A DNA stretch of 64,000 nucleotides. Origin: Trochalopteron elliotii. Taxonomy: Eukaryota > Chordata > Aves > Passeriformes > Leiothrichidae. The translations under genes were made by a program, and so were the position numbers. This document shows positions 1 through 13,000 of this stretch, in pieces. Location: positions 4,610,164-4,674,163 of the forward strand of contig JANPWX010000080.1 in assembly GCA_024734555.1 (NCBI GenBank), read 5' to 3'. The notes under the pieces were generated by a model. The model was not told where the DNA came from. It saw nothing but the letters and a program-made list of their open reading frames with translations, and did not search any database. Each line of letters opens with the position of its first letter. Position 1 is the first letter of the stretch.

Positions 1-3000
1 CAGTTGTTTTTAATTACTGTCCTAGGACCTTCCTGCAACATCATATTGTGCTAGGGATACATATTAAAAATTAATTGCAAGTATTACATGCCACTTTAAG
101 CATAAGCTAGAATTTGCATTGACAATTTGCATCATGTAGCCATGGCAGAGGCTGCTGGCTGCATATAGTATCTGAAGAAGTTTAAACTACTTATCTTGAG
201 AGCTGCCAGCAAGGTACTTCTGCTGAGCTTCACTCTGGCTAGTGATGTGAAGGTGTTTTCAGTTCTCAGAGGCCTGGGGGGGTGGCTGTGGCAGTCTGGA
301 TTCTGGATTGGTCATAGCTGACCACTGGGTAACCAGCTGTCTTGAAACCATCTCTGGCATGTCTACATGAATTCTGCCTAGAAAAAAATGTGGTGGAGAC
401 CCACCCTTGCTTTAGTACAACCCAGGCTGAGTAAATGATTTCAGCATGAGGCAGTATATGAACTCAGGAAGGAAAACTGGTTCGGTTGTCTTGCTCAGTC
501 ACATGGAAGGAAATATTATTAAGGACATCATCCAAGTAGAAAACTGGACTACTGAATGATTTTAAAAAAACATATTTTCTGTATAGATAGATTAAAAATG
601 TCAAGTCTTGATCAGTTGCTTGGATATCTATGACTGTATCCATGGGTCCAAGACATCATCTGTCAGGCTCAGATAAGAACACAAATTTTTTTTATCAGCT
701 GGCATAGTTTAAATTTGCAACTTTTTTTTCTCCCTTTAATTCAAAGGGTAAAATACTTGCATTACTCCCAGAGGGTAAAAGTCTCTCTAAAATTTGCAAA
801 CTTAAATTTCAAACATATGTTTTCTGAACTCATTACACTGTTCTCTGGTAACTGGCCTCACAGTACATTTCTTTTTTTAAACCAGACAAGTGGGACTGCA
901 TTTATAAATATTTTGTTTGAGAGTGTAAATCTTGAAGATTAAAAAAAAGGAGAAAAAAGACCTGCCAAAGGAAGTGTACAAACCAGTATTGTCCCAGCTG
1001 AGCCATAAAAAACAGTCCTTCAAATATTTGACTCTGGAAATATGCATGTTTCTGCAAACGTCCCTTTCCTCACCCCTGTTCTTTCCTTACCCCCCTTCTC
1101 TGCTAGGTTTTATAAATCTAAAAGCCAAATATTTCATTTATGTAATGAGCTTCATATGCAAAAGGTAAGAAATTGCCCTTTCAGATATATATTATTGAAA
1201 AAAAATACTTGAAAAATTTTACTGGGGAAAAAATTAATATGCTACCTGCTTTCTGTTTACTATTGGCATTTTGTGCCCTTTTCATTCTCACTGTGTGTCC
1301 ATTTCATCATTTATGACACAAAGAGATTGGTTTCTTACTCTGAAAAAAATCCCCAACCAATGGGAAGGAGATCATTTTGAAGTAATTCGTTAAAATCTAG
1401 TAATGAAAACAGGGAAATGGTTTTGATTTTCATTATACTTAAGGTCATTCCCAGGTCACATTTGACACAGATTCAATGTTCATATAAATTTAATAAATTC
1501 TGTAAAGGAAATTCAAGTAACAGCTGTGAAAAAAAATGTGATTAATAGGAGCCAAAATAAGTGTCACTTTGAAATTTGCCAACTGCTGATGGATAGTTAA
1601 ATGAATAAAACTATAATGTCTCTACCAACTTTCAAGAGCAGAAAGCCCTGGGAAATCAGTCACTTAAGTGATAGAAACTTTGCCTGCTAGCAAAGCTGTA
1701 ACAGTTACACTGTTCATTTTACATCAGATTTCCTACTCAGGGTTTAAATCATACTGTGAGTTATTTCATCACACCCCTGGTCTTTTGATAACAGTATAGT
1801 GATAAAGTTATGTTAAATAGCTCTTTTGCCACAGTAACTGATTCTCCAAAAATACTTCAAATACACTCCTTAACCTGTGGATTCAAAGGAGATATTAATC
1901 TTCTTGTAAAACTATTCAGCCGTCATCTTAAAAAAAAATAATAAATTAAAAAAAAAATCCCTTAAGGATGTTTCCTCCATTTGCAGGTGCCTCTGTGGTG
2001 TGGTGGAACCAGGGGCAGGGACTCTGCCATGGCTGAATCCCCAGCCTGGGTGACAGCAAAGAGCTGACGGGCACATGGTCCACCACAGATACAGGCATGG
2101 TCAGCATAAAGGTACTTAATATCAACCTCACTTGTATGAGAGAGAAGTAACTACATTCATGTTATCTTTCAAGTGCAACTGCATTTATATCCTTTTATTT
2201 GTATGTCTACACTTTAAAAAATGTTGGATCAGTATATTTAAAACAGCAAGATGTCTCCTCACTAGTTATAGAGCTTTTCAGCTATAGTTTAGATGTAGTA
2301 CAATATTGTGAGCCATTCAGAGTCAAGAGAAATTTCAAAGAGAAATTAGAAGAAATTTCAATACTTCAGAGGATTCGGACTGAACCATTAAAGCTCTAGT
2401 ACTGTAGCCTCTACAGAAATCCTCTCCAGATACATTGTTTAAATTGGTTGCAGGTGAATAGAAAAGCATAAGCAAAAAGCAATGGTGAGTAGTTGGGGAT
2501 GTTGCTGTTGTAATAAAAATAGCATTTATAGTAGTAAAATCTGTTTGAATTTAATTTCCTTGTGTTTTATTACTTTTGTGGTTATCAACTGTTATAAGCA
2601 GCTAGATACTACTTAGAAGTGTATCACGTGATTGACACTTGTCAAGATATGAAAAGCCATTCAGCTGCAGATGAACTATCCTTAATCCCACTAATGTAAA
2701 TGTGTGTGTGTGTGCAAACTGTAGTGACCCCAGTATGCTTTCCTCAAGGAATCAATAATGTTACCAAAAGTGCCCTCAGGGCCCCAGCATGTGTTTATAA
2801 TATGCATAGTTCCAGCTAAAATCAGCATCTGACTTACTGAAATATGCTGCATTATATCCTCAGATAATGTAAATCACCATAACTCTAGCAGAGTCAACCT
2901 GGGAAACCTGATTTGCAGCAGCAGAAGACCCAACTTGCTGTAGCTATCCTGTTGCATTGCGCTTATTAACCCATTGGTACATCATACTTTGTCTTTAGCT

Positions 3001-6000
3001 TCAGAAACAGATTTTTCAGGGGCTGAATGGACTTGTACCCATGAAAAGGAAAATCAGAAAACTTAAAGAATAATTGACTGAGTTCACAAGATGAGTATAA
3101 GAGGTCAGTAAGGCTCCATGACTAGTAGCAGGCAATACAGCCCAGCAGGAGAGGATTGAGAACAAAACTCCTGAATTTGTTTCAGTGAGCTATTTTGGAG
3201 CAGGTCTAATCTGATATTGTGAACTGAGTGAGCACGTGAATCACATTCATGCTATCTTGGATTATCTCTTCCAGTTGATTTGCCCTTGAAAGAAACCCAG
3301 TTTGTGCATCCTGAGACCGCTCAGAGAAGTGAACCAAAGCACAGTGGCTGGGGCTGAGAGAGATGTGTGCTTCTTAAGCTCTTGAACAAGTCAAACTAAA
3401 ATGTTAGTGTAGATTCGCTCTAAACCCCCAGTCATTGCTTTTTTTTCCCCATTTTTCTTTATTCTCCCCTTCTCTCTGTTTTATTACCATGATTTAATAA
3501 AACACAATTGTACTACATTTAGAATGACAGCTGACTCCATCGGGGACTTGACCCTGTCCTCTTAGAATTGCAATATTCACCACGAAATAAGTGGAAGCTG
3601 ATATGACTCCGAAAGGAACCTAGGGCTACATAGGGGGACTGATTGCTGCAGGAGCTCATATCAGTATGTTTGTGGCTTGACAAAATCTGTTCTTTTTACC
3701 TTATAGAAATACCATGTGTATTTGCTATACCATTACAAAATGTGTTAACTGTGATCTGTCTGAGACGTGATGAATTTATGGATGAAGAGACTGGAATCTA
3801 TGAAGTATTTCAGTGAAAGTGCACTCAACATGATAGAAAAAGCATTTGATAATTGGGCATAATATATAGTCATCTCCTTATAGTTCTCTCTAATTTGGGG
3901 TTTAGATCCTTGTAAAAAAATATAATATCATATCCTTAGCTGAAAAAGCTTTCTTTTTCTGCAAAGTAGGTACTGCACACAGCGTGTTCTTCAAGAGCTG
4001 CTTACACCTCTTAGGAGAGGATCTTAGCAGTGGAATATATTGCCATGATTAAACTGTACCAACGGGGATGGCTGGGGACTATGTACATGTATTTGGAGTA
4101 CCACTGGAGATGTTAGTCTGGAGAAGAACTATGACACATGTATTCTTCTAGGCAAACCATCTGGGCATTTACCCAGCTGCCTCTGTGAGTTTGAGAGCTC
4201 ATAGGAGGCTTGACACTGTTGCGGCCAGTATTACAAGCACTACTGGCAACATTATTTGCAATATCTTAATTAGTGTGATTACACTAATTCAGGCTTTCCA
4301 AGGTGACCTGTCCCACCTGGCCTGTGTCTGTGTGGTTTGGAGTGGCCACAATGTGATACAATTTATGCCCTGTCCAAGTCTTACCTCAGCATCTCATCTG
4401 AATATTTGCACTGCTGGCAGCATTGAGACAGCCTTGTCTGTGGGCTCACAAGACTTATCTCCATGTCTGAGCCTGCAGCTGAGGCTTTCATACTCCTGAA
4501 TACTGAGTGCAGCTCATCCATAACCTGTGCCTTTTTGGCTGTAGGAGAGAAAAGAGAAAAAACACTCCACTTTTTGTGTTGTTTCACAAGTCCAACTCAT
4601 TATTATGAAATGATGTCTCATAACTAGTTTTGCTTTTTAAAACTCAACCTCCTTGACAACTACTCATTTAATTTTCTGTGCAAATCAGGGTAATAACAAT
4701 TTTGGTTCCTCTTGTGCTGCACTCTTTTAAAGTTATGCTATTGTAGAACTTCTTAAAAGTCTCAAAATATGCAATACATGAACTAAGTGGCTGCATAATA
4801 GCTGATTCTAAGATAAAATACACTCTGTTTTTATCTGTCTATGGAAAGTGCACTCAAATTTACTAGGAGAAACATCAAAGCAGAGATGGACTGAATTAGA
4901 TTTTACATATCAATAGATATCAGCTAATGGCATTTTTCTTCAACCTATTTTCCTATTGAATTCAATGTCAATGGGATCAGGATTTGGTTGAATTTCCCTC
5001 TTTAATCTATTCATTGTAAATCATACAGATGACAAAGGAATTTGCATGTCCATGCACAGTAGCCCATGTTGTAGTAGAAGACTGAATGATTGTTTCATAC
5101 TGGCTAAATGCCTTATCTGTGCGAGATCATGCCAAATGCAAAGTGAAAGTATATCTGAGAACACTGTGAATAGGAGTTTCAAATGGCCAGTCACAATGTG
5201 GCTTCAGCTTCCAAGTTCAACTATATGGTGTTTTGAAAGGTCATAGACATATATTAAATGCAGTTAAATTTAAGAGATATAGCTCTTTACACAGACATAA
5301 ATATGCATTTTATAGAGCAATCATCTTTTGTCCTCTTTGGTATCCTGACAATTATCTTGGAGATTCTGAGAGTTTCCCATGAAGCAGCGCTTCTCATAGG
5401 CTCTGACTTTGCAAAACATTCAAATGTCTGAAGCTTTCAGAGGAAACTTCAGGCTATTGGAATTGTGGTGGTCAGAGAGTGGTGAAAGTAAGAAACATTT
5501 TTCATTTTGTAGCCTTGATACAAAAGCTGCAGTGCAAGAACCTACACCTGTATCTAGGCATTTGATGCTCATGAAAGGTGTGAAAGAGCAATCCATGAAA
5601 TGAGTGAACACGTGTCCATGTGGTCTTGCCCAAGAGATGGTAGACTGCATGGGGTTTTGTAAACCTAACTATAGTGTAAGTAACTACTTGGGGCTGATAT
5701 TGCCATCAACATGCTTTATACTATAAGCATTTGTAAATAACAAATGTTTTAGGTCCTGTCAGGTTTAGATTTATCACTAGTTCCAATGTCTGCAGTGCAG
5801 GCTGTTGAGGGAATTGGTAAAGCTGTATTAGTAATGGTGCTTCATATTGAGTGTTCTTCCAAAGTCTCCTTTTATCACACTTTAAAAATCATTCCCTTGT
5901 TTAACAAAGATACTACCAGTGCTCTTTTATTCTGTTCAATTATGTGGAGCACACTTATTTCCCCCTCCTTTTTGTTCAAGGGGGTTAATCTTCAGGGATG

Positions 6001-9000
6001 AAACAGATTACCAGCTTTTGAACCACTTTAAGTAGAATCTCCAGAAACAAAGCCAGGACAAATAATTATTGGCAGTTTGCAGAAGGCATTCTGTGCCCAC
6101 AGCTCTGCAGGATGCCATTAAAGTCAGTTCACTTGTCTTAATGGGAAACACCTGTAATCTGGAACACAAGAGGAAAAATCAAACTAACCGTGCTAGAGAC
6201 ATTGAAAATAAACTGAAAATAAAATCTTCCCTCATGCCCCTTCCTTTCTCCTTTCATCTGCACTCTTGGGTCCCCAGACTATCACTGGTATCCCTCCCTT
6301 CTTTTAAAACAGATAAGAAAGCCTGTCTTGAAAATTATATTCCTTCATACACACTGAAGGATATCAAGCAATTTCAGTTGCAATATTAAATCAGAAGAAA
6401 ACTTACTACAAACAAAAACACCTTTCGTAAAGGCTCAGTTGGAACTAGGTATTAAAGTGAATGCAAACTATCTGAAAATGTTTCTCATAAATAATGGCTT
6501 AAAACATTAAAAATATATTGGTCTCTAAAATTCCAAGATTTTTTGCTTTTCTATTGCTCTCTGAGTATATGTTTTGGACAATGCATTTCACTGGCTATTT
6601 TAACAGGTTACTGATAAATAATAGGTGAGAAATATGATATTCACACATAACACAAATTTATGTAATTTTCATAATTTAATTTGGAAAATACAGCCACATA
6701 ACAGTCATATTCAAGTGTAAATGTAGAGTTATGTCACTGGATTGGAAAATAATTCACATAATGTCACAGTTTAAATTAGAATGGCTAGCAGAAATTCAGG
6801 AACAAATTTTAATTGAGACAATCCCTGGTGAAAAATGAGCATGCAGGTTTTTTGGCTGTTTTTATTAATGCATCCATGAATAATTTTGGTCTTTCCCCTC
6901 TCTCTATTACTTTTAATTTTATCTTTTCAACAGAAATATCAGGAGGAAGAAATCAGAGAGAATAAAATTTGGTTTTAAACATTTGCAGTTACAGAGAAGA
7001 GGCCATGACATGGGAAAATGTTGAAAGAAGACAATTCCTCAGCCCCAAATTTTCTAAAAATACACCAGACTATGAGAACTACCAGCTACATTTGCAATGT
7101 GGTACAAGTTTAAAAATGTCACAGCGCATAAAAATGCATTCTTTCTACCTTAAAGTCTGGTGGATGTTATGTTAGCTTCAGAGTAAAGCTACTGTGGGTA
7201 ACCTGAATACTTTGAATATGCATTCACAGCATAGAAATAATATGAAAACTGGCTTTCATCTAACTTTTCATCTGTCCAGGAAACAGATTTATTCCCCTTT
7301 TTTAAATACTAAAAGGAACTGTTTCTGAATTCAGAAATTGTTTTAATCAATCTTCCCCTATCTAAGGTGACCATTTTATTGTATTGGTAACTTAAAAACC
7401 CCCCAACAATAAATCTGAAAGATAACCAACATAAGAGTGGCATGAACAGGGAAACTAATCCTTAAATACATAAAGATACCCTAATTCCAAAGAATATAGG
7501 GATCCCTGAAGGTATCCTGTGCAGCTGGAATGCCTCGTAGTCAAAGGGATTTCCTTTTTGGTATTATTCACTGTACCTCATTGTTGAAAGAATTTTCCCT
7601 TTATTATAGGGCCACAAACAAAGGGATCAGTGTTCCACGTTGCTCTTTTATAGAGCTTTGAGCTTTTTTAGGCCAGAAGGCAGGCTGCAGTGTAGCTTGT
7701 GAATTGTCTGATACACCCCATCCTATCCGGGGAGCTGGTGCCAGGATGTTCTGGGTTACCCAACACTGCTACATACCCAGCCTCATGGTATCTTGTACAT
7801 AATGCCCTGAGGCTGTTTTGGCTTGCCTTTTCCTCCCTGTCCCCCAGTCAGCATGGGAGCTGAACTGCTTAACAGGATAACACTAATACAGAAAACCCCA
7901 TTCAAGTAGAGATATGGGGCTTAATGTGAATGCAACCATTCTCTGTGTTGTGCAGCTCCTCCTCACCTTTTTCTGTCTTCCTCCCATCTTTTCTGTGTCC
8001 CTTCCAACTCACAGTGATCTAACCTGAAACTGCAATGCCTGCAGGGAGGTAGATGCAAGGAAAAATGCAAGGTATCTTTCCCACATGGGATACCAGCAGC
8101 CTGATCTATGGGGATGTCACAAAGTACAAAGACTGCTCTGGGACAGCTCTCTGCACTTGGTGGGCCAGCCTGAATGCAGTAACCAGCCAATAACTACATA
8201 TTGCATAAGGATTAATATGGACCTTGGCAGAGAGTAGAAAGACAACCCTGGGAAGGGAGGAATGTGTCCTATACAAATCTGTTCAACTCAGTAGTAACAC
8301 TGCGAGTCTTGTGGTGCAATTTGTTCTGTTTCAGGCAAAATGCAATGTTGCTTTGCAAACCTTTGTGGAGGGTTGTGGGAGGATGAGTTAGGTCTCCTTA
8401 GTGTCAGCATTCTATTCCATTAGGTCCCGTGCTTACAATGTTCACATGGTCGAAGAGAAAATCCAAATGTTTTGCACTTCTCCAAGGCCACAAGAACACC
8501 AACACCGGGTCTCTGATGGCTGCCTCAGGAATCAGATATTTGCCTTCACCTTACTTCTGCAGGGATGTTTTGTCTTGGACATTAAACAAAGTCCTTGCTA
8601 AGCAAAAGTTTATGCTACTTACCTCCTGAAGTGTTTTCTTAATGTTCAAAAATCACCTTGCCTCTCACATCAGCACAAAGACAAATCAGTTCTTCTGCTT
8701 GTAGGTGCCCTACAGGGATATTGCTTTTGAAGCAACAGTCTCAGGATACTGCCAACAAATTCCTCGAGTGCAGCTTAATTTTAGGCACCATTGTATTCTG
8801 TGCATGTGTTCAGGTGACTGGATCTAAAAGGCAGGAATGTTCTCTGTGCCCTTTGGGGCTTCCAAATATGGCCCAAAGGCCCTGGAGAAAATGATGGATA
8901 AAGGCTGTAGCTTAGAAGTCAGATCCCTTGATGAAGTCAGTCTCTGTCTGCTACTAACACAGAGGATTATGACAAAGAATGACACTCTTTTCATCATGAT

Positions 9001-9027
9001 GCAGTGAGATCATTGTGTTTTGATGGA
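1..9027. other. Non-coding AT-rich DNA, no gene seen
   Basis: No open frame here resembles a protein I know, and I saw no exon with matching acceptor and donor sites. Small features are a (TG)7 run at 2701-2714, a GC-richer patch at about 1970-2110, and an inverted repeat at 4268-4289 listed separately. A-rich runs at 1930-1960 are ordinary low complexity. The stretch ends at the 5' edge of the solo LTR. It could be intron or intergenic; the sequence alone does not decide. Confidence 0.7.
4268..4289. repeat. Inverted repeat, 9-bp arms, homeodomain-like sites
   Basis: AATTAGTGT at 4268-4276 and its exact reverse complement ACACTAATT at 4281-4289 flank a 4-base spacer, GATT. Each arm holds a TAAT/ATTA core of the type bound by homeodomain proteins, and the spacer adds another ATT. 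As DNA it could be a paired homeodomain site; as RNA it could form a short hairpin. The symmetry is seen directly. Any binding is inference. Confidence 0.4.
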
Positions 9028-9429
9028 TGTCCTGGTTTCAGCCAGGACAGGGTTAATTTTTTTTCCAATAGTCAGGACCCAAATGTTATTTGATACCACT
9101 TCATGTCATTGCCAGGAGCAGGGAAAAGAGATTTTTTCTCCCTGAGGAAAAGGGTGTTCTCTCTGGAGGAGAAAATGTGGCAGGCAGAACAGTCCAGTAT
9201 TCGCTCATTGTCAAGGTCTGTGTAAATAATTGCTTTTTCTCACCCCTTTTGTTATTAAGATTGTTGCTTTTACTGTTCATTTTCTTATCTCTATTTCTAT
9301 CAGTGAATTGTTCTTATCTCAACCCGTGATCTTTGTCTTTTGTGCCTCCAGCTGGACGGGGAGGGAGAGGGAGCAACATGGTGGTTTTAGTGGGAGCACT
9401 AAATTGGAGTCCATTCCTACACCACGACA
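9028..9429 (+). mobile_element. Solo LTR of an avian ERV (ERVL-type)
   Basis: The block begins TGTCCTGGTTTCAGCCAGGA and ends CCACGACA, the termini I remember for a very common avian endogenous-retrovirus LTR, probably of the ERVL group. It is about 402 bp long and starts TG and ends CA as LTRs do. ATGGA at 9023-9027 and ATGGG at 9430-9434 form a 5-bp target-site duplication with one mismatch. No retroviral internal region lies on either side, so this is a solo LTR left by recombination between two LTRs. The orientation follows the TGT...ACA consensus. Family assignment is from memory; a RepeatMasker run would settle it. Confidence 0.85.
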
Positions 9430-10011
9430 ATGGGGCAGCCAAGTGAGGACAACAATGCAAGTATTTTATGAGGCACCTGCAAAAATAGAGTAGGATAACG
9501 ATCCTGGGGAACCTGGATGGCTGTACCTGGATCAGCTGGGGACAAATTTGTGGCCCTTATTTTCAATGTTTCGTGGGACTGAGGCATGAAATTTCATTTC
9601 CAGCTTTATCTCTAACATGATCTCACAGGCAGGGAGATGCTTCCTGCTCCCTCCTGCAGATGGGGAGCAAGAACAAAACTTGTTCATTTGAGAACCAGAG
9701 TGAGCTGTATATTCAGTTTTCATCGCGTCACTTCAGTGCTACAATTCCTTTATTTTCTCTAACCTCTCTTTTTCCTCCTAGGAAGTTCAAAGGTGTAGTG
9801 GTAAAGCCTGCACAGTGCTGAGAATGCAGAAATGCTGCAGTGGGCGTTTCAAAAAGCACATGATAGCGCTCCTGTAGGACAAGCTGTTGCTATAATGTAA
9901 GAGCCTTCAATTCTTATTGATGCTTATGGTTTACTTTTGTAAATGGTCAGCACCTTGTAAAACTACTCTCAGATCTCTAACACCTATTATGCCAGGGTCA
10001 CCTTACCCTGC

Positions 10012-10014
<3 letters not shown>
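9430..10014. other. Non-coding spacer after the LTR
   Basis: Unique-looking sequence of mixed composition between the LTR and the poly-T run. It has no recognisable gene, repeat or splice-site pair. The short open frames across it show no protein-like composition. Confidence 0.6.
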
Positions 10015-10058
<44 letters not shown>

Positions 10059-10092
10059 GAGGAGGGGAAGGGTGAAGAGAAGAAAAGGAACA
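10015..10092. repeat. T41 homopolymer followed by purine tract
   Basis: Forty-one consecutive T (10015-10055) switch abruptly to an almost pure purine run (10056-10092, one T). On the minus strand this reads as pyrimidines followed by A41. A long A run can mark a retroposed tail, but no AATAAA and no recognisable retrocopy precede it on the minus strand, so I call it low complexity. Its length is probably polymorphic and prone to sequencing error. Confidence 0.8.
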
Positions 10093-13000
10093 GTATTATA
10101 AGCAAGAGGAGGCTGGACACAATCGGTCAGATAGATCCTGCTACTTCTGAGCAATTAGAATTGAAAGTGTGAAGAGAGACTTAGTTGTGACACAAATTTG
10201 GTTTATCACGGTAAGTTCAGCAGAGTTGTAAAGACAAAAATGCAGTCGGGAGGAGAGGACCATTTCATAAATGTTACCTGAATGTAAAGAGTTTTTATAA
10301 AGTTCTTGTGAAAACACTGGAGAAAACACTTAAGAAATTCTAATCCGTGTAATGGACTAACACAACATTTTGAATTAATTATCATTTTATAATATAGAAT
10401 AGGTGGCATAACTACAATTAATTTCAAGATAGCTGAAATTTATCCTGCTCCAGAAAGTCTCATTGAACCATGGTCCACCTTTAAATCAATAATCGAGAGA
10501 CATGGCCTTAACCCTGATTCTCCTCCCCATATGGTGCATGTTCACAACTTCTACAGAGGGCAATACAGAGCAGTAATTTGTGTAAATGAGTAGCCACACT
10601 TAGCACCTCTGTGCATTTTAATCAGCTGAAACTGCCACCTAGCTTGTACATTTGGACAGAAAAGGGTTCTTAGCCAGAAAAAGGTAGCAGATCATGCCAG
10701 AAGGAGCTATTGTGTGCAAGAACATTTTAACTTCTATAGCAACAAAGAATAAACAGTGAATTTTCTAATTTGTAGCAAAACTTTTTCAAAATATAATTAA
10801 AAGAAGAACCAAAAGAGTCATTTTATGAAAAATATTTTTATTTTATTCAAAACCTTCCATTCAGGCTTTCACATTTTGTATTTCCTAGTATGATGCAGTG
10901 AAACTGAAAAACAGAAATATTCCTCTCAAGAAAATCCTGATCAGAAAATTTCAGGAATATTAAAGTATATGTCACCACTTTTTTGCTCAAAAATTATTCC
11001 CTGTCAAATTCAACATATTTATGATAGGTGCTTTATTTGAGAAAGTCTAATCTAGTGGCAGAGAAAGGTAATTGAGACACAATGCAAATTAATACTCAAA
11101 GCTAAAGAAAACAAAAGAAAGCAAATATTTAAAGCAGTAAAATCACAGCAACTTGACTTACAAATGGGTAAAATAAAATGCTTTTTGCTTTGATTTTCCC
11201 CTTGATATTCTGACCAGGATAGTGTACTGTGGTATTAGACATCTGGGTTAAACTCTAGAGCTTACTGGATTTGATCAAGGCTTTTTCTGTCATTTTAATC
11301 TTTTAAAAAACACCCCCAAACAGATATGGTAAAAGATTATGGAACATAGTTTATCCGTTAGAGTCTATCCTCTTTTGTTAAGATACCCTTATGCTTCAAA
11401 AGTTGAGCAGATATGTCTCAGAACTTAAAAAAGATTAATCTTATGGTATTTCTAATTGTGATTTGTGATGTCCAACTAAAGAAATTATAAACCATAGAAT
11501 TCTACTTAGCCAATCTGATCCAATCACAGGGAACACTTTAATTTTCAATAGAGATGTTAAACTCTTGCTCTTCTTAGAAGCAGCATGTGCCAGCTTCAGG
11601 CAGAGATTTGAACACTGGCACTGATCCAGGAACAAAGACGAACTTGAAATGAAGCTGCCACTGAAATACAGGCACAGCTTCTTCAGACGAGATGTCAGCA
11701 GCACTTGTTCTTATGTCTGATAATGAAGTTTTATTTTTCTCAAATGATGAATTACAGGACGCATACACATAAGATATTTAACTCTTCCATGAGAGGCAGG
11801 CACCTGAAACTGCCAGTGGAAAGAAAGCATTTAACTCAAGGTGTAGCTGTCCTACTGGTAAACCACAACTTCTTGTATTGCCACTATAATATAAATTAGG
11901 TAGAAGCCTAGCTTATAAACTCACACTATGACCCATACTTTATGTTCCTTTTATGTCTCTTGGGTCTTGATCACAATGAAACTTTCTCAGTCTAAAGCAA
12001 TTTAATGCAAACATTCCTGGTGAAGGCTATAAAATGTGAGTTTTGCAGTCAGTCTTTTATGGGTATTTTGGATGAATATTGTATACCCAGTAGAAAAAAA
12101 AAGGATGACGAATGTAGACATTACGACATATGTGTGGGGTTTAGCTGAGTCTGTATTTGCACATGAATATTAACCCTGGTAATTGAGAAAACCTGTCTCT
12201 CCACACATCTTGTTCATTTCCACAAAAAGCATGTGCATGGATTTAAGAGAGAATTAATGTCTTGCCTTACTTAATCACAAATTTTCTGGCTATGAGGCTC
12301 CCCATGCTAGCTCCTTCATGAGAGCAATGGACTCAACAGATGCCATGTTACACCTACTAGATGGGGATAAATGTACTTGCTACTGAGCACTAACAATAAC
12401 ACATGGGGATGTGAGTTGTGAATTGAGTTCAACAGACAGCATGGTTTCCAATTCTTAAGCATTTTGCAGCAAAACTAAAAAGCACCATCAAAGATGTTCA
12501 CAAGTGGTATCATTGCAAATGTTTACAAAACATGCAAAGAATGGTAAAATATGTGCTTAAAAAATGTACTTGTTGAGATCTTGAGAGAAAGGCACGAAAA
12601 CACATGTTGTTGAGACATAGACTTGGTTTCCTGCACAGTACACCAAGATATTGTCTTTTTAATCAGTAATGGTGAATTCAACATCGTTAACATTATTTTT
12701 ACAGGTCACAGGTCACATGATGTCCTGCCTTTTCTCTGATCAACTTGTCTTTGTGATCCTGTCTCTATGATTTGAGAGTATAAACAAAAATAAATGTCAA
12801 AAATGAAAGTATGATGTCTTTAATATTTTTTGTCTTCTTAGACAGATCAGAGTCTTTGATTTCCTTGCCTTCAGATATAAAAGAAAATTATCAATTGATG
12901 TGTGATAGACAAAGACCTCCTGAAAGGATTTTTTTAAGTTTTAAAACAACAGTATATGAAATGACAGCAGTAATAATAACAGAACATCCTCTACTGTCTC

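Noticed and set aside
5961..5984. CCCCCT...AGGGGG hairpin
   Set aside because: Only a 6-bp stem with a 12-base loop and no T-run or partner features; expected by chance in 64 kb.
10015..10500. Minus-strand poly(A) of a processed retrocopy
   Set aside because: No AATAAA near the A41 run, and no recognisable gene sequence in the adjacent 450 bases.
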